NCBI GenBank assembly: GCA_019748155.1 | Contig: JAIEPY010000058.1 | Coordinates: 1-44,212, forward strand | Direction of reading: 5' to 3' | DNA length: 44,212 nucleotides | Source of the DNA: Burkholderiales bacterium | Lineage (GTDB): Bacteria; Pseudomonadota; Gammaproteobacteria; Burkholderiales; UBA11063 | Shown here: piece by piece, positions 25,728 to 34,872 of the stretch | Layout: the number at the start of each line of letters is the position of its first letter | How positions within the stretch are numbered: position 1 is the first letter of the stretch | Translations under genes and position numbers: made by a program | Notes under the pieces: model-generated | Databases searched by the model: none | What the model saw: the letters and a program-made list of their open reading frames with translations, nothing else | What the model was told of the DNA's origin: nothing

Positions 25728-26750
25728 ATGAATTTCTTAAACCGCAAGCGTAATATTCTACGCCGCAATAACTTACTCTTTGCGCTGACAATAATCCTAA
25801 TTAGCATTGGTATTCACCTTTATCTAGAAGCGGACTCATCAAAGCAAAATACAATTCATACTAAACTACAAAATCAATTAGCACAAAATAAATTGCTTAC
25901 ATTGATACAAGATAAGCCCACTTCGTCAAACGATAAATTAAGGAGTAAAAGAACAGCTTTGGCTGATTTTGCTGCGCTACACTCAAGTATGATCTTACCT
26001 TATGGCGAAAATCATTCCTCCACTACTGATTCTTCAGCAACACCATACAGTCTGGGGAGTAATTTATTTCATCCGCGTAGGACTGTCACATTTAATAATC
26101 TCACGAATAATATGGAACCTACTAACAGCAGCAGTTTCACCTGTCCGCATGATTTACCTTTTGCAATTGATTACCAGTTAGAATCCACAACTCAGAGCAA
26201 AACCTTATATGGTCAAGTTTATAAAAACGTTTGCATGGGACAACCTGGTGGATCAGCCAATAATGATATTCTATACGGAGAAAATCAAAACATCGATAGT
26301 TTTGGCAAAACAGAGCAAATGACTGCCTTTAAGCCTATAGATCAACCAGAAGGTTGTCATCTGGCAATTAATAACATTAAAGCATCTATAAAAATTAGTG
26401 AAAACACAACTATCGTTACACCCGTCACAACTATAGTAGATAATAAACCTATCACTATCGGCTATAAGCAAACTACTAACCTTAATATTAATTGCCTGCA
26501 AATTTGCAATTCAATGCTAAATCATATCTGTGCTGCTGGTGACTCTATTAATATCACCTATTGCAAGCAATCAATATCAGCAGCCTATCAACGTAGCAAT
26601 ATTTATTACTTACGTAATATAAGGCAAAATTTTTGTGCCTGTGAAGTTAATAGCGGTGACTATAAGTTCACCAATGCAGTCGATATTGAGAGCGCAATCA
26701 GTTACTACAACCGATTAAGCGCCGTCACCTGTAGCAATATCCAACAGTGA
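25728..26750 (+). CDS. Cys-rich, membrane-anchored exported protein of unknown function
   Basis: The 340-residue product has a strongly basic N-terminus (residues 1-13, RKRNILRR) and one membrane helix (about 15-34). This predicts a type II protein with a periplasmic body. Residues 35-135 are low-complexity, Ser/Thr/Asn-rich. The C-terminal 200 residues contain ten Cys (139, 169, 210, 256, 260, 268, 279, 303, 305, 335), enough for five disulfides. No family recognised and no enzyme motif seen. It lacks the processing motif of type IV pilins. The ribosome site before ATG 25728 is poor. The gene stands alone between the EVE operon (divergent) and the permease gene. Confidence 0.65.
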   Translation: MNFLNRKRNILRRNNLLFALTIILISIGIHLYLEADSSKQNTIHTKLQNQLAQNKLLTLIQDKPTSSNDKLRSKRTALADFAALHSSMILPYGENHSSTTDSSATPYSLGSNLFHPRRTVTFNNLTNNMEPTNSSSFTCPHDLPFAIDYQLESTTQSKTLYGQVYKNVCMGQPGGSANNDILYGENQNIDSFGKTEQMTAFKPIDQPEGCHLAINNIKASIKISENTTIVTPVTTIVDNKPITIGYKQTTNLNINCLQICNSMLNHICAAGDSINITYCKQSISAAYQRSNIYYLRNIRQNFCACEVNSGDYKFTNAVDIESAISYYNRLSAVTCSNIQQ

Positions 26751-26817
26751 GTGGATTAACTAACACTTTGTTCTAGGTTAAGTTACTGATTTATTCTTGT
26801 GCACTGCACCATTAATG

Positions 26818-26852
26818 GGGTAAATTTTTCGGTTCATCGAATTTAGTTACCC
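26818..26852 (+). promoter_or_regulatory. Inverted repeat in the permease upstream region
   Basis: GGGTAA (26818-26823) pairs with TTACCC (26847-26852), and TTCG (26828-26831) with CGAA (26838-26841), giving a hairpin with an internal loop. It ends 14 bases before a TAGAAT -10 candidate (26867-26872), so it covers the -35 area. No T run follows, so it is not a standard terminator. It could be an operator. Confidence 0.35.
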
Positions 26853-26877
26853 TCGCACTTATGTGATAGAATAAGCA

Positions 26878-26905
26878 CTCAAAATCATAATATCTAACTT
26901 TTGAG
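26878..26905 (+). promoter_or_regulatory. Hairpin in the permease leader
   Basis: CTCAAAA (26878-26884) and TTTTGAG (26899-26905) form a 7-bp perfect stem with a 14-base loop. If transcription starts from the TAGAAT at 26867-26872, the hairpin is at the very 5' end of the mRNA, where it could protect the transcript. The AAGGAG ribosome site follows at about 26925. Confidence 0.35.
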
Positions 26906-26938
26906 GGTTAACTAATCCTAGTTCAAGGAGAAAAACAT

Positions 26939-28492
26939 ATGGCTTTCATTGAATCATCTTCAAATAAACAGCCGAGTCTGTTTTCTGCTATTGCAATCGG
27001 TGTTGGTTGCATTATCGGAAGCGGGTGGCTTTTTGCCAGTTACAAAGCATCTAAATTTGCAGGCCCCATCGCTATGGGCTCATGGGTAATCGGTGCAATA
27101 CTAGCTTTGCTAATTGCATTACTCTTAGCAGAAATTGCGACCTATTATTCTAAAGAAACTGGCTTGTTTGCCAGATTGTTAACGCTAACGCATAATGGCG
27201 ATTATGGATTTATTATTTCCTCCTCCAATTGGTTTGCTACTATTATTACGATCCCCGCAGAAGCTGAGGCATCGGTACAATACTTAGCAATGGCATTTCC
27301 TAAACTAAGTGAAGATGTTTTTAATAATAACCATTTCACACATCTAGGAATTGCACTAGTATGTCTAATCATGATATTTTATGGCTTTTTAAATTATTGG
27401 GGAATTAAGCTTCTGGCTAAAGCCAATAATACCATTACAGTTATTAAATTAACCGTGCCAGCATTAACCGCAATAGTATTCTTTGCTGCAGCGTTCCATC
27501 CTGGTAACTTTAGTTCATATCAAGGAACTGTAGCACCATATGGTTGGGATAAAATGTTCACTGCCGTTGTAACTTGCGGTATTTTTTACTCTTTCTACGG
27601 TTTTAGTATGATTACCGTTTTCTCTAAAGAATTAAAAAATCCACAACGTAATATCCCATTAGCCCTTGCTGGTTCTGTATTGATTTGCTTGGTAATTTAT
27701 CTAATGTTACAAGCATCGTTCATTGGCGCAATTGCTCCTGACTCAATCGCAAATGGCTGGCATCATTTAGACTTTACTTCTCCACTAGCACAATTAGCAA
27801 TTATCCTTGGAATTAACTGGGTTGCAATTGTTCTATACGTTGATGCAATGATTAGTCCATCAGGTACTGGCATCATTTATGTAGGTTCAAGCGCACGGAT
27901 GTTTACCGGAATGGCAGAAGACAAACAAATGCCTGCAGTTTTTGCCAAAGAGCATCCTATTTATGGCATTTCACGCCTATCAATTTTTGTAACTTTGGCT
28001 TTCTGTATGATCCTGGTGGTATTCTTTGATAACTGGGATAAAATTATGATCGTTGTATCAGTATTCCAACTGATTTCATGTCTGGCAGTGCCAATTGCAT
28101 TCTGTAAACTTCGCAAGATTGATTTGGATAAACCTCGTCCATTTAGGATGCCGTGTGGATTAAGCCTTAGCTATATAGCTTATTTAGTTGTGAGTTATCT
28201 ACTGGTACAGTGTGGATTTATGCCGTTACTTTTATCCTTAGTATTCCACGCAGTATTTTTCCTAATCTATTGTTCGGTATATTATAAAACTTTATCAGGA
28301 ACTTTTAAAGCATTTGCATCATCAGGATCTATGTTTGCTTATATGGCAATAGTAACATTCTTTGGTTATTTACAAGAAAATAATAACTTAGGTAGTGCAA
28401 TTGGCATCCTTGGGTTTCTAGCTATTGTAACATTCAACTACTATTTCTTGCTTAACCAAAAAGGTTATAATCCAAAAATAGTACGCAATTAA
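26939..28492 (+). CDS. APC-superfamily amino acid permease
   Basis: 517-residue inner-membrane transporter with at least twelve hydrophobic helices. The first helix has the APC signature AIGVGCIIGSGWLFAS (unwound GxG substrate site), followed by GPIAMGSWVIGAILALLIALLLAEIATYY. Helix 6 contains TCGIFYSFYGFSMITVFSKELKNPQRNIPLAL, also typical. The substrate cannot be read from the sequence. An AAGGAG ribosome site lies 8 bases before ATG 26939. A clear terminator follows the gene, so it is a single-gene unit. Confidence 0.92.
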   Translation: MAFIESSSNKQPSLFSAIAIGVGCIIGSGWLFASYKASKFAGPIAMGSWVIGAILALLIALLLAEIATYYSKETGLFARLLTLTHNGDYGFIISSSNWFATIITIPAEAEASVQYLAMAFPKLSEDVFNNNHFTHLGIALVCLIMIFYGFLNYWGIKLLAKANNTITVIKLTVPALTAIVFFAAAFHPGNFSSYQGTVAPYGWDKMFTAVVTCGIFYSFYGFSMITVFSKELKNPQRNIPLALAGSVLICLVIYLMLQASFIGAIAPDSIANGWHHLDFTSPLAQLAIILGINWVAIVLYVDAMISPSGTGIIYVGSSARMFTGMAEDKQMPAVFAKEHPIYGISRLSIFVTLAFCMILVVFFDNWDKIMIVVSVFQLISCLAVPIAFCKLRKIDLDKPRPFRMPCGLSLSYIAYLVVSYLLVQCGFMPLLLSLVFHAVFFLIYCSVYYKTLSGTFKAFASSGSMFAYMAIVTFFGYLQENNNLGSAIGILGFLAIVTFNYYFLLNQKGYNPKIVRN

Positions 28493-28513
28493 GTTTATTG
28501 TTCCTCAAGAACA

Positions 28514-28547
28514 ACGACGGGCTAAATTAATTAGCCGTCGTTTTTTT
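28514..28547 (+). terminator. Factor-independent terminator after the permease gene
   Basis: An ACGACGG/CCGTCGT stem continued by CTAA/TTAG (one bulged G at 28521) spans 28514-28541, followed by seven T to 28547. It lies 21 bases after the permease stop. The minus-strand nagB stop is at 28618, so the hairpin separates the convergent genes. The rest of the gap is featureless. Confidence 0.85.
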
Positions 28548-28617
28548 ATGCCTATCGAGATAAGCAATTAAAATAGTAATCTAAGTATTCAACCAATTTC
28601 CTTAAGTTAATACGCTA

Positions 28618-29427
28618 TTAACTAGTTAACTTTTCTTCTAACGCTGAATACTCATCTTGCATATTTTCAAAATATTTAATTGTTTTGAGACGCAAGTCAT
28701 ATGCCGCAGGTTCATCACAAACAATCAACGCCTTACGGTGATATTGTAGCGCAGTAATCGGGCACATACTGGATACTGCACCTTCAATCGCTTGATAAAC
28801 TGCAGGAGCTTTCGCCAATCCCTTGACCATGATCAGCACCTCTTTAGCTTGCATAACCGTATCAATCCCAATGGTTAAGGCTAACTTTGGAGTTTTACTA
28901 ATATCTCCATCAAAAAAACGTGAGTTGGCAATAATAGTTGATAGATTAAGATCTTTACTGCGCGTTTTAGAAGCTAATGACGAGCCTGGCTCATTGAACG
29001 CCAGATGACCATCTTCTCCTACCCCACCAAGCTGCAGATGAATACCACCTAATTTAACAATCAGCTCTTCATATTTTTCACATTCGGCATCTAAATCAGC
29101 CGCATTACCATCTAAAATATGAATATTGTCAGGATTAATATCAATGTGCTCAAGAAAATGCTGATGCATATAATAGTGATATGACTCAGGATGATCTTCA
29201 GCTAAACCAACATATTCATCCATATTAAACGTAGCAACATATTTAAAACTAACCTTAGCAGCTTTATTTAGTTCAATTAACTCACGATACATATCTAACG
29301 GTGTTGAACCTGTTGGTAAACCCAGCACAAATAAGCGCTCTGCATTTGGGTTAAAGGCATTAATTTTGCCCGCAACGTAATGAGCAGCCCATTTACCAAT
29401 ATTATGTTTTGAAATTAATAGGCGCAT
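28618..29427 (-). CDS. nagB: Glucosamine-6-phosphate deaminase
   Basis: Converts glucosamine-6-phosphate to fructose-6-phosphate and ammonia. The 269-residue product aligns closely with E. coli NagB over its full length. It has LGLPTGSTP (phosphate loop), FNMDEYVGL with catalytic D70, GEDGHLAFNEPGSSLASKTR with D139, H141 and E146, and NSRFFDGD. The SSLASKTR segment keeps the residues used in E. coli for GlcNAc-6-phosphate activation, so allostery is possible. No nagA or transporter is adjacent. It starts 10 bases after hrpA behind AAGGGAG, so it is likely co-transcribed with it, an unusual pairing. Confidence 0.97.
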   Translation of the reverse strand: MRLLISKHNIGKWAAHYVAGKINAFNPNAERLFVLGLPTGSTPLDMYRELIELNKAAKVSFKYVATFNMDEYVGLAEDHPESYHYYMHQHFLEHIDINPDNIHILDGNAADLDAECEKYEELIVKLGGIHLQLGGVGEDGHLAFNEPGSSLASKTRSKDLNLSTIIANSRFFDGDISKTPKLALTIGIDTVMQAKEVLIMVKGLAKAPAVYQAIEGAVSSMCPITALQYHRKALIVCDEPAAYDLRLKTIKYFENMQDEYSALEEKLTS

Positions 29428-29437
29428 AATAACTCCC

Positions 29438-32400
29438 TTAAGTTAAGTTTTGTAAGTACAGCTGTTCTAATTCATTGAGTAGCCGCTTGCTGGACACAGG
29501 ATAGAGCGTTTTTAATTCCTGCGCAAAAAATGAAACACGCAGCTCTTCAATTTTATATTTAAAATCATAAAGTTCTCGTGCAATAATCTTATTACGAACT
29601 TCTAATTCATCGACATAATTATACCATTTATCATAAATCTGATTAATCTCATCTTCAAGAACTCGATCACGCTGAGAGAGCTGAGAATACTTGTTCATTC
29701 TAAGCAAAATGGCTTGTAAATAACGTGGATAATTTTGTAGATTAACAAAGCGTGTAAATGATAAAAACTCTGGATAAATTAAGTCATCCAATTGAAGGTT
29801 AATTGATTCTGATAATGGATGTTTCACTAACTTTAATTTTATTTCTTGATACAGTTTGGCAAGCGAAGCTAAACAACTACTAAAATCCTGTAAACAAGGG
29901 CTAACCTTAGCGCGAATAGCGATAACCATTGCTTGAAACTCATCTGCGCTTAATGCGGCTGCTTCAGCCATAACTTCACTAATTGCCATATTTAAAACAT
30001 AATAATTACTACAACTTAATGTCAGTTCATCTTTAGTATAAACATTAATTAATGCCATCGAAATTTCAGCAAAGCCAGCTAGTTTTTTACCCAAAAGATA
30101 CTTTTGTTGCTCTTTAAGCTGCAGTTTAATTAACTGAACTAAGCCACGATAGCTACTGGTACGTGCTTTAGCTAATTCTGAGACCACACCAAAGCTTATT
30201 CCACCATCTTTTTCGACAATCAAACTATTATAGCCAGTTAACTCTTGTCTGCCTGTGCCAAGTTTAACCTCCTGCAATAGCTGCTGTAGTTCTGGTATAT
30301 AACCACTAATGTTACTAACTTGATGCTTAGAACTATGTTTAACTACTATCTCATTCAAGCGTGGCGTTAATTTAAGCCTGAGCTCGGCTAAATCATCACC
30401 GGAAGCAATAACTTTTTTATTATCAACGATCCTAAAATGACAACGTAATGGAACTGGGAATTCAATTTTTAATAAATCAGGATAACTCAATTTGATTTTC
30501 TTATATTGTTCGCTATAATTAATAAACTGTTGTAAAAAGTTTTGTTCACTGTCGGCAAATTCTAAAAACTCGCTGATTGATTCTTGCTGTGGATTAAACT
30601 GCAGGCGCTGTGATTTGGGCAGTGCCTTGATTAAATAAGTAACTTTATCGCGAATCAAACCCGGCACTAGCCATTGAAATAAATTCTCATCAAGCAGAGT
30701 TAGTCTCGCCAGATCAATGATCGCAATTACACCATCTTCAGCGCTACTATGGTCAAACACATATTTTAGTTTGATTTCTTGTTGCTGATTAATAATTAAA
30801 TCTGGAAATAAATTAACCGTAGTAGTGCTCGAGTTAAGCCGTTCAATCATTGCAGCTAGGTTAATTTTAAGCCTTGCTTCATTCTGGATAAGAAACTGTT
30901 CTAAACTTGGCACATCAAATACATCAGCTGGTAAATTAGCATTATAGAAGGTATAAAGCTCATCATCCATAATGGTTAGAGAAGTACGCAGCTTATCTTC
31001 CAACTTTTCCAGCTCGCGAATGACTTGCTGATTATGCTGCAAGAACGCATAATTTTTCAGCATTTGATTTGCAGCTAAAGCTTCACGAATAAATACTTCG
31101 CGGGCTAACTCCGGATTAAGTGTTCCAAGAGATACCTTAGTCTGACTAATCTGCAAACCATAGAGTAATGATGATTTAGTCGCTACCACTTCACCGCGTT
31201 TTTTGTCCCAATGTTCGTGGCTATAGGTGTATTTATAGAGATGCCCTGCTACCTGATTTAGCCACTGTGGTTCAATAAAAGCACTATTGCGCGCGTACAA
31301 GCGTGAGGTTTCAACTAAATTGGCGGTTACCATCCACTTAGCACCATCGACAATTGCAGAGGGATGAATCAAAAACTTGCGCCCATTGGTACTCAAGTAA
31401 TAATTTTCAACTATATCGCGTTGCCCGATATTTACGACAAACCCAGCCAATAAAGCAGTGTGTAGATTGGCATAACTTGCTGGTGAGCTATTCTCACGAT
31501 AGCCAAGCGCGGTTAACGATTCTTTTAACTGACGATGCAACTCATGCCATTCACGCAACCGTAATAAAGAAACAAATTGCTTATGACAAACTTCCAAAAG
31601 CTTCTTATTAGATTTTTTATGGGTTAATTGCTCATGATACCAGCGCCAAAGATTAAGGATTTGCATAAATTCGGATTGTTTATCTGCCCAAAGTGCGTGA
31701 CGCTCACGGCTTAGCTGTTGCTGCTCCAAAGGAAATTCCCGTGGATCTTGAATCGCCAAAAATGCAACTATCACCAAAGCTTCCGACAAACAGGCAAATT
31801 GCTCTGCCGCAGCGATTAAAACGCGCGCAAGCTGTACATCGACTGGAAGCTGGGCTAATTTGCGCCCAAGCGATGTAATTTCATTCTCTTCACCAATCGC
31901 ACCGACTTGATACAAGGTACGAAACCCATCATTAAATGCTTTATTCTCCGGCTGATCTAAAAATGGAAAACTCGCCGGATCACCCAGATTTAAGCTGAGT
32001 AAGCGCAGGATAACATTTGCTAAATTACTCCGCAATAATTCCGGCTCAGTAAATTGTGGACGAAGATTAAACTCTTGTTCACTAAATAAACGCACACATA
32101 GACCATGACTCACCCGCCCGGCACGCCCGGCACGTTGGCGGCTTGATGCTTGCGAAATGGATTCAACCTGCAATTGTTCAACCCGATTGCGCAAACTATA
32201 GCGTTTAACCCGTGCAATACCACTATCAATCACAAATTTAATCCCGGGAATAGTCAAAGAAGTCTCAGCAATATTGGTTGCTAGTATTATCTTTAAGCCT
32301 CCATCATTACTAAAAATTCTAGCTTGTTCTTCATTATTTTGCCGCGAATAAAGTGGTAACAAGGTACAATGTTTAAGATCAGTCTTCCGCAGATAGTTAA

Positions 32401-33289
32401 GACAATTCTTTATCTCGCGCTCACCAGGCAAAAATACCAAGCCATTCCCACGTTCCACGGATAAAGCAGCATCAATTGCCTGATAAATAGCTTGATTGAG
32501 ATTAACATCGTCATCTTCCTCACTATAAGGTTGATAGATAATATCCACCGGATAAGTTTTACCACTGACGTTGGCTAATGGTGCACCAGCAAAAAAGCGT
32601 TGCAGCTTCTCATTCTCAATCGTTGCTGAGGTAATAATAATTTTCAAATCAGGACGGCGTTTAACCAGCTGTTGTAAATAACCCAGGATAAAATCAATAT
32701 TCAGGCTACGCTCATGCACCTCATCAATAATTAATGCCGAATATTGCAGGAGTAATTTATCATTCTGAATTTCTTGTAATAATATTCCATCGGTCATTAA
32801 TTTAAGCATCGTTGAATGGCTAGTACGATCATGAAAACGCATCTTATAACCCACCAGATTATTTTCATGATTCTGACAACCCAGTTCTTCCGCAATCCTT
32901 GTGGCTAATGAGCGCGCAGCAATTCGACGTGGTTGCGTGTGCCCGATCAGGCCGTTAACCCCATAGCCTAACTCAAGTAAAACCTTAGGTAACTGAGTGG
33001 TTTTACCCGAACCAGTTTCACCACAAATAATCGTTACCTGATTTGCAGCGATAACTTGCTGAATATTTTTAACATCCTGACTAACAGGCAATTCCGCTGG
33101 ATAAGTAATTCTTGTTTTAGCTAATAAGTCTTGACGTAATTGCAAGTTAGCCAACTCGGATTGAATCGACTGCACTAATTTAGCGAGCCTTGCGGGCTGT
33201 TTTTCTAAGCGTTGTAATTGATTCAACCAATAGCGTTTATAGGTTGAATTAGTCTGTTCAATAAGACTAATAAGTTCTAAATTATTCAT
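29438..33289 (-). CDS. hrpA: ATP-dependent RNA helicase HrpA
   Basis: 1283-residue DEAH-box helicase close in length to E. coli HrpA (1300). Walker A is GETGSGKT (90-97) and the box is DEVH (189-192). SATIE is motif III, then ATNIAETSLTIPGIKFVIDSG and QRAGRAGRVSHG. The long C-terminal half (DUF3418-type region) is characteristic of HrpA. The family acts on mRNA and on stalled, collided ribosomes. It begins 48 bases after the lipoprotein gene, with a terminator in the gap, so it probably has its own promoter. nagB follows in the same direction. Confidence 0.97.
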   Translation of the reverse strand: MNNLELISLIEQTNSTYKRYWLNQLQRLEKQPARLAKLVQSIQSELANLQLRQDLLAKTRITYPAELPVSQDVKNIQQVIAANQVTIICGETGSGKTTQLPKVLLELGYGVNGLIGHTQPRRIAARSLATRIAEELGCQNHENNLVGYKMRFHDRTSHSTMLKLMTDGILLQEIQNDKLLLQYSALIIDEVHERSLNIDFILGYLQQLVKRRPDLKIIITSATIENEKLQRFFAGAPLANVSGKTYPVDIIYQPYSEEDDDVNLNQAIYQAIDAALSVERGNGLVFLPGEREIKNCLNYLRKTDLKHCTLLPLYSRQNNEEQARIFSNDGGLKIILATNIAETSLTIPGIKFVIDSGIARVKRYSLRNRVEQLQVESISQASSRQRAGRAGRVSHGLCVRLFSEQEFNLRPQFTEPELLRSNLANVILRLLSLNLGDPASFPFLDQPENKAFNDGFRTLYQVGAIGEENEITSLGRKLAQLPVDVQLARVLIAAAEQFACLSEALVIVAFLAIQDPREFPLEQQQLSRERHALWADKQSEFMQILNLWRWYHEQLTHKKSNKKLLEVCHKQFVSLLRLREWHELHRQLKESLTALGYRENSSPASYANLHTALLAGFVVNIGQRDIVENYYLSTNGRKFLIHPSAIVDGAKWMVTANLVETSRLYARNSAFIEPQWLNQVAGHLYKYTYSHEHWDKKRGEVVATKSSLLYGLQISQTKVSLGTLNPELAREVFIREALAANQMLKNYAFLQHNQQVIRELEKLEDKLRTSLTIMDDELYTFYNANLPADVFDVPSLEQFLIQNEARLKINLAAMIERLNSSTTTVNLFPDLIINQQQEIKLKYVFDHSSAEDGVIAIIDLARLTLLDENLFQWLVPGLIRDKVTYLIKALPKSQRLQFNPQQESISEFLEFADSEQNFLQQFINYSEQYKKIKLSYPDLLKIEFPVPLRCHFRIVDNKKVIASGDDLAELRLKLTPRLNEIVVKHSSKHQVSNISGYIPELQQLLQEVKLGTGRQELTGYNSLIVEKDGGISFGVVSELAKARTSSYRGLVQLIKLQLKEQQKYLLGKKLAGFAEISMALINVYTKDELTLSCSNYYVLNMAISEVMAEAAALSADEFQAMVIAIRAKVSPCLQDFSSCLASLAKLYQEIKLKLVKHPLSESINLQLDDLIYPEFLSFTRFVNLQNYPRYLQAILLRMNKYSQLSQRDRVLEDEINQIYDKWYNYVDELEVRNKIIARELYDFKYKIEELRVSFFAQELKTLYPVSSKRLLNELEQLYLQNLT

Positions 33290-33303
33290 ATTCCCATTGT
33301 ATT

Positions 33304-33330
33304 AAAAAAGCTTCACCAAAGAGTGAAGCT
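33304..33330 (-). terminator. Terminator at the end of the lipid-transport operon
   Basis: An 8-bp perfect stem AGCTTCAC (33309-33316) / GTGAAGCT (33323-33330) with a 6-base loop. Reading on the minus strand, the stem is followed by six T (33304-33309, sharing the last stem base). It starts 7 bases after the lipoprotein stop and separates that operon from hrpA. Confidence 0.85.
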
Positions 33331-33336
33331 CTAAAA

Positions 33337-33963
33337 TTAAGTTTGTTGGCGTAACCAGTCAACAATCTGTTGATCAAATTGTTCCGTTAGCTTATTAATA
33401 CCTTTAACGTATCCATCTGGACCTACAGCCGTCGGTGTTCTAGCATCAAAAATTTTACTAGCTATAACTTTATTGCTATCTAAATCAACCAATTCAGCAC
33501 CAATAATTAATCTAGCAGTAGCATTTTGATTGTTACTATCCATTTCCTGACGCATAACAATTAAAAAAGTTAAAAGACGATAACGGGCATTAGCTAGAGC
33601 ATGACTAGTGGCAATATTTTTAAAGACACATGATGTAACTACTTTTTTGGCAAGCTCTTGCGACATTAGCTCCGTAGGAGGTGTCACCCATTGGCTATAA
33701 CCAAAAGTATTAATCTGATAACTACTCTCGACATTATAATACATTTTATTTAGGTCATACGGCGGAAAAGCGCGCATTGGTGATATATAAATAAGCCCAT
33801 TATTGTGTGGATTAACACAATTTAATCCCGTGGTAGTTACTACTGTCCGATCCATAATTTCATAATTTGCCACCGGACGTTGTTGCACCGGGCTTAAAAG
33901 TCCACAACCAGCTACAAATAACACTGGTACTAATACAATCAGTTTATTAATTAATTTACGCAT
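33337..33963 (-). CDS. ABC-transport auxiliary lipoprotein (PqiC/MCE-associated type)
   Basis: The 208-residue product has a lipobox VAGC with the lipidated Cys at C20, followed by GLLSP. Asp is absent at +2, so outer-membrane sorting is expected. The C-terminal part has LIIGAELVDLDSNKVIASKIFDARTPTA, the pattern of the auxiliary lipoprotein family (PqiC-like) that ends many MCE operons. Its role is probably to dock the MCE shuttle at the outer membrane; this is inferred from context. It starts 3 bases after the mlaD stop and is followed by a terminator. Confidence 0.82.
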   Translation of the reverse strand: MRKLINKLIVLVPVLFVAGCGLLSPVQQRPVANYEIMDRTVVTTTGLNCVNPHNNGLIYISPMRAFPPYDLNKMYYNVESSYQINTFGYSQWVTPPTELMSQELAKKVVTSCVFKNIATSHALANARYRLLTFLIVMRQEMDSNNQNATARLIIGAELVDLDSNKVIASKIFDARTPTAVGPDGYVKGINKLTEQFDQQIVDWLRQQT

Positions 33964-33966
33964 TGC

Positions 33967-34872
33967 TTATTCTCCCGGTCCGGCAATAGGTGCCGCTTTT
34001 CCACGCACAATTGCTGATGGATCTTGATTAATTGTTTTGATTAATTCATTAAATTGAACAGTTGCATTATTCATATTGCCAACCATTTGATTAATATTTG
34101 GCAACAATACTGTGTTTACATTACGCAAGGTATTATTTTGCATAGTATCTAAGACTTTATCCAAAGAAGCACTATTTTGTTGAAATGACTTAGACAAGCT
34201 ACTTAGTTGAACAATTGCGTCATTCAAATGCTTTGTATTTTGATTAACATTATTCAAAACTTCACCAACCATATTAATTGACGATGCAATACTATCAGAT
34301 TGTTTGGCAACTGCGGAAGAAATCTTATCCCAATTAGCAATGATATTACCTACGTGATCAAGATTTTTCTCATTCAATAGTGCTTTGACTTGAGATGATA
34401 CATCTTTAACATTAGTAGTTATACTCTGCGCTTGCTCAGAAAGGCTAAATAACAACGAAAGTTGCGCAGGAATCTGCGGATAAGGTTCGCTATTATGCGA
34501 TTTGATCGCCACAAAGGACTCTCCAGGATTCAAATTTAACGCAACGTACGACATACCCGTCACACCCTGAGACTTTAAGGTTGCGAAAGTTGCGGTAGTA
34601 ACATTTATGCCTTGCGTAATATTTATATCAACAGTAACATTACGAGGGTCAATATTGTCGAGAATAATTGCTTTAACTTTACCAACTTCAACCCCATTAT
34701 ACTTTACTACCGAATTTGTAGTAACACCATCTACCGGCTCATGAAATATTATACGATAGGTATCATAATTTTTACGATTTGAGGCAGAAAACCATAGCAA
34801 GGTTGCTACGATTAAGCCCATACCCAAAAGAACAAATGTTCCTACAATTAAATACTGCTTCTTATTCCTCAT
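33967..34872 (-). CDS. mlaD: MlaD-like MCE-domain substrate-binding protein
   Basis: The 301-residue protein has one N-terminal membrane anchor (about residues 8-28). One MCE domain spans about 37-115 (YRIIFHEPVDGVTTNSVVKYNGVEVGKVKAI...TLKSQGVTGMSYVALN). A long helical, coiled-coil-prone tail (about 145-285) follows. MCE proteins form hexameric rings that pass phospholipids across the periplasm. The long tail is unlike E. coli MlaD (183 residues) and closer to the longer shuttle types that span further. Overlaps mlaF by 4 bases. The gene symbol is by homology of position and domain. Confidence 0.9.
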   Translation of the reverse strand: MRNKKQYLIVGTFVLLGMGLIVATLLWFSASNRKNYDTYRIIFHEPVDGVTTNSVVKYNGVEVGKVKAIILDNIDPRNVTVDINITQGINVTTATFATLKSQGVTGMSYVALNLNPGESFVAIKSHNSEPYPQIPAQLSLLFSLSEQAQSITTNVKDVSSQVKALLNEKNLDHVGNIIANWDKISSAVAKQSDSIASSINMVGEVLNNVNQNTKHLNDAIVQLSSLSKSFQQNSASLDKVLDTMQNNTLRNVNTVLLPNINQMVGNMNNATVQFNELIKTINQDPSAIVRGKAAPIAGPGE

